Shown one piece after another: positions 51,598 to 62,478 of a stretch of 64,000 bases of DNA. The first letter of the stretch is position 1, and every line of letters begins with the position of its first letter. Both the position numbers and the translations under genes were made by a program. The notes below the pieces were generated by a model. It had not been told where the DNA came from. It saw only the letters and a program-made list of their open reading frames with translations, and searched no databases. Origin of the DNA: Auanema rhodensis (taxonomy: Eukaryota > Nematoda > Chromadorea > Rhabditida > Rhabditidae); NCBI GenBank assembly GCA_964057225.1, contig OZ059898.1, forward strand, positions 2,294,001-2,358,000, written 5' to 3'.

Positions 51598-54054
51598 TGA
51601 AATTTTTCGAAAAAATTTTTGTCAAAATGTTTTTGGAAGCAATGTTGAGTGTACATGAAAACTCAACATACACTAATGCATCATTTTTCAAACGATCATA
51701 ACTAATTTTTGTATTAAGCGTTTCTCAATGTAGTATAGTGCATTCGATGCGGATTTTTAAGCTGCGTCGATCTGTGTTATCAGATTTGCGCTAGCTTAAA
51801 AATGCACCGAGATATCAACTGATATAAGTTCACACTTATATCCTCGATTTTCACCCTGAAGAAATAATTTTTTCGTTGAATAACATTGTCCATCGTCTTT
51901 GCCTTGAAAAAAGGAATCTAAAAACATCTACTTTTTGCTAAATTATTTTGAAATTTTTCGAAAAAATTTTTGTCAAAATGTTTTTGGAAGCAATGTTGAG
52001 TGTACATGGAAACTCAACATACACTAATGCATCATTTTTCAAACGATCATAACTAATTTTTGTATTAAGCGTTTCTCAATGTAGTATAGTGCATTCGATG
52101 CGGATTTTTAAGCTGCGTCGATCTGTGTTATCAGATTTGCGCTAGCTGAAAAATGCACCGAGATATCAACTGATATAAGTTCACACTTATATCCTCGATT
52201 TTCACCCTGAAGAATTAATTTTTTCGTTGAATAACATTGTCTATCGTCTTTGCCTTGAAAAATGGAATCTAAAAACATCTACTTTTTGCTAAATTATTTT
52301 GAAATTTTTCGAAAAAATTTTTGTCAAAATGTTTTTGGAAGCAATGTTGAGTGTACATGGAAACTCAACATACACTAATGCATCATTTTTCAAACGATCA
52401 TAACTAATTTTTGTATTAAGCGTTTCTCAATGTAGTATAGTGCATTCGATGCGGATTTTTAAGCTGCGTCGATCTGTGTTATCAGATTTGCGCTAGCTTA
52501 AAAATGCACCGAGATATCAACTGATATAAGTTCACACTTATATCCTCGATTTTCACCCTGAAGAAATAATTTTTTCGTTGAATAACATTGTCCATCGTCT
52601 TTGCCTTGAAAAAAGGAATCTAAAAACATCTACTTTTTGCTAAATTATTTTGAAATTTTTCGAAAAAATTTTTGTCAAAATGTTTTTGGAAGCAATGTTG
52701 AGTGTACATGAAAACTCAACATACACTAATGCATCATTTTTCAAACGATCATAACTAATTTTTGTATTAAGCGTTTCTCAATGTAGTATAGTGCATTCGA
52801 TGCGGATTTTTAAGCTGCGTCGATCTGTGTTATCAGATTTGCGCTAGCTTAAAAATGCACCGAGATATCAACTGATATAAGTTCACACTTATATCCTCGA
52901 TTTTCACCCTGAAGAAATAATTTTTTCGTTGAATAACATTGTCCATCGTCTTTGCCTTGAAAAAAGGAATCTAAAAACATCTACTTTTTGCTAAATTATT
53001 TTGAAATTTTTCGAAAAAATTTTTGTCAAAATGTTTTTGGAAGCAATGTTGAGTGTACATGGAAACTCAACATACACTAATGCATCATTTTTCAAACGAT
53101 CATAACTAATTTTTGTATTAAGCGTTTCTCAATGTAGTATAGTGCATTCGATGCGGATTTTTAAGCTGCGTCGATCTGTGTTATCAGATTTGCGCTAGCT
53201 GAAAAATGCACCGAGATATCAACTGATATAAGTTCACACTTATATCCTCGATTTTCACCCTGAAGAATTAATTTTTTCGTTGAATAACATTGTCTATCGT
53301 CTTTGCCTTGAAAAATGGAATCTAAAAACATCTACTTTTTGCTAAATTATTTTGAAATTTTTTGAAAAAATTTTTGTCAAAATGTTTTTGGAAGCAATGT
53401 TGAGTGTACATGGAAACTCAACATACACTAATGCATCATTTTTCAAACGATCATAACTAATTTTTGTATTAAGCGTTTCTCAATGTAGTATAGTGCATTC
53501 GATGCGGATTTTTAAGCTGCGTCGATCTGTTTTATCAGATTTGCGCTAGCTTAAAAATGCACCGAGATATCAACTGATATAAGTTCACACATATATCCTC
53601 GATTTTCACCCTGAAGAAATAATTTTTTCGTTGAATAACATTGTCCATCGTCTTTGCCTTGAAAAAAGGAATCTAAAAACATCTACTTTTTGCTAAATTA
53701 TTTTGAAATTTTTCGTACCAATTTTTGTCAAAATGTTTTTGGAAGCAATGTTGAGTGTACATGAAAACTCAACATACACTAATGCATCATTTTTCAAACG
53801 ATCATAACTAATTTTTGTATTAAGCGGTCTTCAATGTAGTATAGTGCATTCGATGCGGATTTTTAAGCTGCGTCGATCTGTGTTATCAGATTTGCGCTAG
53901 CTTAAAAATGCACCGAGATATCAACTGATATAAGTTCACACTCATATCCTCGATTTTCACCCTGAAGAATTAATTTTTTCGTTGAATAACATTGTCCATC
54001 GTCTTTGCCTTGAAAAAAGGAATCTAAAAACATCTACTTTTTGCTAAATTATTT
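51598..54054. repeat. Region H: 3-monomer repeat M148-M150 / M151-M153, then M154
   Basis: M148 and M151 share catgaaaac and gaaataa. M149 and M152 share ctgaaaaat, gtctatcg and aatgg. M150 and M153 share gaaataa. The offset is 1,053 bp. M153 has private ctgttttat and cacatat changes. M154 has an unusual cgtaccaa cluster, catgaaaac and cggtcttc, and looks like a recombinant. Confidence 0.75.
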
Positions 54055-56862
54055 TGAATTTTTTCGAAAAAATTTTTGTCAAAATGTTTTTGGAAGCAAT
54101 GTTGAGTGTACATGGAAACTCAACATACACTAATGCATCATTTTTCAAACGATCATAACTAATTTTTGTATCAAGTGTTTCTCAATGTAGTATAGTGCAT
54201 TCGATGCGGATTTTTAAGCTGCGTCGATCTGTGTTATCAGATTTGCGCTAGCTTAAAAATGCACCGAGATATCAACTGATATAAGTTCACACATATATAC
54301 CCGATTTTCACCCTGAAGAATTAATTTTTTCGTTGAATAACATTGTCCATCGTCTTTGCCTTGAAAAAAGGAATCTAAAAACATCTACTTTTTGCTAAAT
54401 TATTTTGAAATTTTTCGAAAAAAATTTTGTCAAAATGTTTTTGGAAGCAATGTTGAGTGTACATGGAAACTCAACATACACTAATGCATCATTTTTCAAA
54501 CGATCATAACTAATTTTTGTATTAAGCGTTTCTCAATGTAGTATAGTGCATTCGATGCGGATTTTTAAGCTGCGTCGATCTGTGTTATCAGATTTGCGCT
54601 AGCTTAAAAATGCACCGAGATATCAACTGATATAAGTTCACACTTATATCCTCGATTTTCACCCTGAAGAATTAATTTTTTCGTTGAATAACATTGTCCA
54701 TCGTCTTTGCCTTGAAAAATGGAATCTAAAAACATCTACTTTTTGCTGAATTATTTTGAAATTTTTCGAAAAAATTTTTGTCAAAATGTTTTTGGAAGCA
54801 ATGTTGAGTGTACATGGAAACTCAACATACACTAATGCATCATTTTTCAAACGATCATAACTAATTTTTGTATCAAGTGTTTCTCAATGTAGTATAGTGC
54901 ATTCGATGCGGATTTTTAAGCTGCGTCGATCTGTGTTATCAGATTTGCGCTAGCTTAAAAATGCACCGAGATATCAACTGATATAAGTTCACACTTATAT
55001 CCTCGATTTTCACCCTGAAGAATTAATTTTTTCGTTGAATAACATTGTCCATCGTCTTTGCCTTGAAAAAAGGAATCTAAAAACATCTACTTTTTGCTAA
55101 ATTATTTTGAATTTTTTCGAAAAAATTTTTGTCAAAATGTTTTTGGAAGCAATGTTGAGTGTACATGGAAACTCAACATACACTAATGCATCATTTTTCA
55201 AACGATCATAACTAATTTTTGTATCAAGTGTTTCTCGATGTAGTATAGTGCATTCGATGCGGATTTTTAAGCTGCGTCGATCTGTGTTATCAGATTTGCG
55301 CTAGCTTAAAAATGCACCGAGATATCAACTGATATAAGTTCACACTTATATCCTCGATTTTCACCCTGAAGAATTAATTTTTTCGTTGAATAACATTGTC
55401 CATCGTCTTTGCCTTGAAAAATGAAATCTAAAAACATCTACTTTTTGCTAAATTATTTTGAAATTTTTCGAAAAAATTTTTGTCAAAATGTTTTTGGAAG
55501 CAATGTTGAGTGTACATGGAAACTCAACATACACTAATGCATCATTTTTCAAACGATCATAACTAATTTTTGTATCAAGTGTTTCTCAATGTAGTATAGT
55601 GCATTCGATGCGGATTTTTAAGCTGCGTCGATCTGTGTTATCAGATTTGCGCTAGCTTAAAAATGCACCGAGATATCAACTGATATAAGTTCACACATAT
55701 ATACCCGATTTTCACCCTGAAGAATTAATTTTTTCGTTGAATAACATTGTCCATCGTCTTTGCCTTGAAAAAAGGAATCTAAAAACATCTACTTTTTGCT
55801 AAATTATTTTGAAATTTTTCGAAAAAAATTTTGTCAAAATGTTTTTGGAAGCAATGTTGAGTGTACATGGAAACTCAACATACACTAATGCATCATTTTT
55901 CAAACGATCATAACTAATTTTTGTATTAAGCGTTTCTCAATGTAGTATAGTGCATTCGATGCGGATTTTTAAGCTGCGTCGATCTGTGTTATCAGATTTG
56001 CGCTAGCTTAAAAATGCACCGAGATATCAACTGATATAAGTTCACACTTATATCCTCGATTTTCACCCTGAAGAATTAATTTTTTCGTTGAATAACATTG
56101 TCCATCGTCTTTGCCTTGAAAAATGGAATCTAAAAACACCTACTTTTTGCTGAATTATTTTGAAATTTTTCGAAAAAATTTTTGTCAAAATGTTTTTGGA
56201 AGCAATGTTGAGTGTACATGGAAACTCAACATACACTAATGCATCATTTTTCAAACGATCATAACTAATTTTTGTATCAAGTGTTTCTCAATGTAGTATA
56301 GTGCATTCGATGCGGATTTTTAAGCTGCGTCGATCTGTGTTATCAGATTTGCGCTAGCTTAAAAATGCACCGAGATATCAACTGATATAAGTTCACACTT
56401 ATATCCCCGATTTTCACCCTGAAGAATTAATTTTTTCGTTGAATAACATTGTCCATCGTCTTTGCCTTGAAAAAAGGAATCTAAAAACATCTACTTTTTG
56501 CTAAATTATTTTGAATTTTTTCGAAAAAATTTTTGTCAAAATGTTTTTGGAAGCAATGTTGAGTGTACATGGAAACTCAACATACACTAATGCATCATTT
56601 TTCAAACGATCATAACTAATTTTTGTATCAAGTGTTTCTCAATGTAGTATAGTGCATTCGATGCGGATTTTTAAGCTGCGTCGATCTGTGTTATCAGATT
56701 TGCGCTAGCTTAAAAATGCACCGAGATATCAACTGATATAAGTTCACACTTATATCCTCGATTTTCACCCTGAAGAATTAATTTTTTCGTTGAATAACAT
56801 TGTCCATCGTCTTTGCCTTGAAAAATGAAATCTAAAAACATCTACTTTTTGCTAAATTATTT
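54055..56862. repeat. Region I, part 1: 4-monomer repeat M155-M158 / M159-M162
   Basis: M155 and M159 share caagtg and cacatatataccc. M156 and M160 share T19A (seven A then four T) and A343G, each opening a 63-codon frame. M157 and M161 share caagtg. M158 and M162 share A5T, caagtg and aatgaaa. The offset is 1,404 bp. M155 has A5T and M159 does not; M160 has aaaacacc and M161 has tatccccg as private changes. Confidence 0.8.
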
Positions 56863-59800
56863 TGAAATTTTTCGAAAAAATTTTTGTCAAAATGTTTTTG
56901 GAAGCAATGTTGAGTGTACATGGAAACTCAACATACACTAATGCATCATTTTTCAAACGATCATAACTAATTTTTGTATCAAGTGTTTCTCAATGTAGTA
57001 TAGTGCATTCGATGCGGATTTTTAAGCTGCGTCGATCTGTGTTATCAGATTTGCGCTAGCTTAAAAATGCACCGAGATATCAACTGATATAAGTTCACAC
57101 TTATATCCTCGATTTTCACCCTGAAGAATTAATTTTTTCGTTGAATAACATTGTCCATCGTCTTTGCCTTGAAAAAAGGAATCTAAAAACATCTACTTTT
57201 TGCTAAATTATTTTGAATTTTTTCGAAAAAATTTTTGTCAAAATGTTTTTGGAAGCAATGTTGAGTGTACATGGAAACTCAACATACACTAATGCATCAT
57301 TTTTCAAACGATCATAACTAATTTTTGTATCAAGTGTTTCTCAATGTAGTATAGTGCATTCGATGCGGATTTTTAAGCTGCGTCGATCTGTGTTATCAGA
57401 TTTGCGCTAGCTTAAAAATGCACCGAGATATCAACTGATATAAGTTCACACTTATATCCTCGATTTTCACCCTGAAGAATTAATTTTTTCGTTGAATAAC
57501 ATTGTCCATCGTCTTTGCCTTGAAAAATGAAATCTAAAAACATCTACTTTTTGCTAAATTATTTTGAAATTTTTCGAAAAAATTTTTGTCAAAATGTTTT
57601 TGGAAGCAATGTTGAGTGTACATGGAAACTCAACATACACTAATGCATCATTTTTTAAACGATCATAACTAATTTTTGTATCAAGTGTTTCTCAATGTAG
57701 TATAGTGCATTCGATGCGGATTTTTAAGCTGCGTCGATCTGTGTTATCAGATTTGCGCTAGCTTAAAAATGCACCGAGATATCAACTGATATAAGTTCAC
57801 ACATATATACCCGATTTTCACCCTGAAGAATTAATTTTTTCGTTGAATAACATTGTCCATCGTCTTTGCCTTGAAAAAAGGAATCTAAAAACATCTACTT
57901 TTTGCTAAATTATTTTGAATTTTTTCGAAAAAATTTTTGTCAAAATGTTTTTGGAAGCAATGTTGAGTGTACATGGAAACTCAACATACACTAATGCATC
58001 ATTTTTCAAACGATCATAACTAATTTTTGTATCAAGTGTTTCTCAATGTAGTATAGTGCATTCGATGCGGATTTTTAAGCTGCGTCGATCTGTGTTATCA
58101 GATTTGCGCTAGCTTAAAAATGCACCGAGATATCAACTGATATAAGTTCACACTTATATCCTCGATTTTCACCCTGAAGAATTAATTTTTTCGTTGAATA
58201 ACATTGTCCATCGTCTTTGCCTTGAAAAATGAAATCTAAAAACATCTACTTTTTGCTAAATTATTTTGAAATTTTTCGAAAAAATTTTTGTCAAAATGTT
58301 TTTGGAAGCAATGTTGAGTGTACATGGAAACTCAACATACACTAATGCATCATTTTTCAAACGATCATAACTAATTTTTGTATCAAGTGTTTCTCAATGT
58401 AGTATAGTGCATTCGATGCGGATTTTTAAGCTGCGTCGATCTGTGTTATCAGATTTGCGCTAGCTTAAAAATGCACCGAGATATCAACTGATATAAGTTC
58501 ACACATATATACCCGATTTTCACCCTGAAGAATTAATTTTTTCGTTGAATAACATTGTCCATCGTCTTTGCCTTGAAAAAAGGAATCTAAAAACATCTAC
58601 TTTTTGCTAAATTATTTTGAAATTTTTCGAAAAAAATTTTGTCAAAATGTTTTTGGAAGCAATGTTGAGTGTACATGGAAACTCAACATACACTAATGCA
58701 TCATTTTTCAAACGATCATAACTAATTTTTGTATTAAGCGTTTCTCAATGTAGTATAGTGCATTCGATGCGGATTTTTAAGCTGCGTCGATCTGTGTTAT
58801 CAGATTTGCGCTAGCTTAAAAATGCACCGAGATATCAACTGATATAAGTTCACACTTATATCCTCGATTTTCATCCTGAAGAAATAATTTTTTCGTTGAA
58901 TAACATTGTCCATCGTCTTTGCCTTGAAAAAAGGAATCTAAAAACATCTACTTTTTGCTAAATTATTTTGAAATTTTTCGAAAAAATTTTTGTCAAAATG
59001 TTTTTGGAAGCAATGTTGAGTGTACATGGAAACTCAACATACACTAATGCATCATTTTTCAAACGATCATAACTAATTTTTGTATCAAGTGTTTCTCAAT
59101 GTAGTATAGTGCATTCGATGCGGATTTTTAAGCTGCGTCGATCTGTGTTATCAGATTTGCGCTAGCTTAAAAATGCACCGAGATATCAACTGATATAAGT
59201 TTACACATATATACCCGATTTTCACCCTGAAGAATTAATTTTTTCGTTGAATAACATTGTCCATCGTCTTTGCCTTGAAAAAAGGAATCTAAAAACATCT
59301 ACTTTTTGCTAAATTATTTTGAAATTTTTCGAAAAAAATTTTGTCAAAATGTTTTTGGAAGCAATGTTGAGTGTACATGGAAACTCAACATACACTAATG
59401 CATCATTTTTCAAACGATCATAACTAATTTTTGTATTAAGCGTTTCTCAATGTAGTATAGTGCATTCGATGCGGATTTTTAAGCTGCGTCGATCTGTGTT
59501 ATCAGATTTGCGCTAGCTTAAAAATGCACCGAGATATCAACTGATATAAGTTCACACTTATATCCTCGATTTTCACCCTGAAGAAATAATTTTTTCGTTG
59601 AATAACATTGTCCATCGTCTTTGCCTTGAAAAAAGGAATCTAAAAACATCTACTTTTTGCTAAATTATTTTGAAATTTTTCGAAAAAATTTTTGTCAAAA
59701 TGTTTTTGGAAGCAATGTTGAGTGTACATGGAAACTCAACATACACTAATGCATCATTTTTCAAACGATCATAACTAATTTTTGTATCAAGTGTTTCTCA

Positions 59801-60021
59801 ATGTAGTATAGTGCATTCGATGCGGATTTTTAAGCTGCGTCGATCTGTGTTATCAGATTTGCGCTAGCTTAAAAATGCACCGAGATATCAACTGATATAA
59901 GTTCACACATATATACCCGATTTTCACCCTGAAGAATTAATTTTTTCGTTGAATAACATTGTCCATCGTCTTTGCCTTGAAAAAAGGAATCTAAAAACAT
60001 CTACTTTTTGCTAAATTATTT
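56512..60021. repeat. Region I, part 2: 702-bp dimers, M162-M171
   Basis: M162, M164 and M166 (A5T, aatgaaa) alternate with M163, M165 and M167 (caagtg; M165 and M167 also ataccc), giving three dimers. M168 and M170 (T19A, gaaataa) then alternate with M169 and M171 (caagtg, ataccc), giving two more. M168 has ttcatcctg, M169 gtttacac and M165 tttttaaacg as rare changes. M162 belongs to both this series and the preceding 4-mer. Confidence 0.75.
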
Positions 60022-62478
60022 TGAAATTTTTCGAAAAAAGTTTTGTCAAAATGTTTTTGGAAGCAATGTTGAGTGTACATGAAAACTCAACATACACTAA
60101 TGCATCATTTTTCAAACGATCATAACTAATTTTTGTATTAAGCGTTTCTCAATGTAGTATAGTGCATTCGATGCGGATTTTTAAGCTGCGTCGATCTGTG
60201 TTATCAGATTTGCGCTAGCTTAAAAATGCACCGAGATATCAACTGATATAAGTTCACACTTATATCCTCGATTTTCACCCTGAAGAATTAATTTTTTCGT
60301 TGAATAACATTGTCTATCGTCTTTGCCTTGAAAAATGGAAACTAAAAACATCTACTTTTTGCTAAATTATTTTGAAATTTTTCGAAAAAATTTTTGTCAA
60401 AATGTTTTTGGAAGCAATGTTGAGTGTACATGGAAACTCAACATACACTAATGCATCATTTTTCAAACGATCATAACTAATTTTTGTATTAAGCGTTTCT
60501 CAATGTAGTATAGTGCATTCGATGCGGATTTTTAAGCTGCGTCGATCTGTGTTATCAGATTTGCGCTAGCTGAAAAATGCACCGAGATATCAACTGATAT
60601 AAGTTCACACTTATATCTTCGATTTTCACCATGAAGAATTAATTTTTTCGTTGAATAACATTGTCTATCGTCTTTGCCTTGAAAAATGGAATCTAAAAAC
60701 ATCTACTTTTTGCTAAATTATTTTGAAATTTTTCGAAAAAATTTTTGTCAAAATGTTTTTGGAAGCAATGTTGAGTGTACATGGAAACTCAACATACACT
60801 AATGCATCATTTTTCAAACGATCATAACTAATTTTTGTATTAAGCGTTTCTCAATGTAGTATAGTGCATTCGATGCGGATTTTTAAGCTGCGTCGATCTG
60901 TGTTATCAGATTTGCGCTAGCTTAAAAATGCACCGAGATATCAACTGATATAAGTTCACACTTATATCCTCGATTTTCACCCTGAAGAAATAATTTTTTC
61001 GTTGAATAAAATTGTCCATCGTCTTTGCCTTGAAAAAAGGAATCTAAAAACATCTACTTTTTGCTAAATTATTTTGAAATTTTTCGAAAAAATTTTTGTC
61101 AAAATGTTTTTGGAAGCAATGTTGAGTGTACATGGAAACTCAACATACACTAATGCATCATTTTTCAAACGATCATAACTTATTTTTGTAACAAGCGTTT
61201 CTTAATGTAGTATAGTGCATTCGATGCGGATTTTTAAGCTGCGTCGATCTGTGTTATCAGATTTGCGCTAGCTTAAAAATGCACCGAGATATCAACTGAT
61301 ATAAGTTCACACTTATATCCTCGATTTTCACCCTGAAGAATTAATTTTTTCGTTGAATAACATTGTCCATCGTCTTTGCCTTGAAAAAAGGAATCTAAAA
61401 ACATCTACTTTTTGCTAAATTATTTTGAAATTTTTCGAAAAAATTTTTGTCAAAATGTTTTTGGAAGCAATGTTGAGTGTACATGGAAACTCAACATACA
61501 CTAATGCATCATTTTTCAAACGATCATAACTAATTTTTGTATTAAGCGTTCTTCAATGTAGTATAGTGCATTCGATGCGGATTTTTAAGCTGCGTCGATC
61601 TGTGTTATCAGATTTGCGCTAGCTTAAAAATGCACCGAGATATCAACTGATATAAGTTCACACTTATATCCTCGATTTTCACCCTGAAGAATTAATTTTT
61701 TCGTTGAATAACATTGTCCATCGTCTTTGCCTTGAAAAAAGGAATCTAAAAACATCTACTTTTTGCTAAATTATTTTGAAATTTTTCGAAAAAATTTTTG
61801 TCAAAATGTTTTTGGAAGCAATGTTGAGTGTACATGGAAACTCAACATACACTAATGCATCATTTTTCAAACAATCATAACTAATTTTTGTATTAAGCGT
61901 TCTTCAATGTAGTATAGTGCATTCGATGCGGATTTTTAAGCTGCGTCGATCTGTGTTATCAGATTTGCGCTAGCTTAAAAATGCACCGAGATATCAACTG
62001 ATATAAGTTCACACTTATATCCTCGATTTTCACCCTGAAGAATTAATTTTTTCGTTGAATAACATTGTCCATCGTCTTTGCCTTGAAAAATGGAATCTAA
62101 AAACATCTACTTTTTGCTAAATTATTTTGAAATTTTTCGAAAAAATTTTTGTCAAAATGTTTTTGGAAGCAATGTTGAGTGTACATGGAAACTCAACATA
62201 CACTAATGCATCATTTTTCAAACGATCATAACTAATTTTTGTATTAAGCGTTCTTCAATGTAGTATAGTGCATTCGATGCGGATTTTTAAGCTGCGTCGA
62301 TCTGTGTTATCAGATTTGCGCTAGCTTAAAAATGCACCGAGATATCAACTGAGATAAGTTCACACTTATATCCTCGATTTTCACCCTGAAGAATTAATTT
62401 TTTCGTTGAATAACATTGTCCATCGTCTTTGCCTTGAAAAATGGAATCTAAAAACATCTACTTTTTGCTAAATTATTT
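60022..62478. repeat. Region J, left: mixed monomers M172-M178
   Basis: M172 has T19A with an extra G (aaaaaagtttt), catgaaaac and gtctatcg. M173 has ctgaaaaat, tatcttcg and accatgaag. M174 has gaataaaatt. M175 is the most unusual, with several changes at r107-r130. M176-M178 share cgttcttc; M177 has aacaatca and M178 has actgagata. No higher-order period is evident here. Confidence 0.7.
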
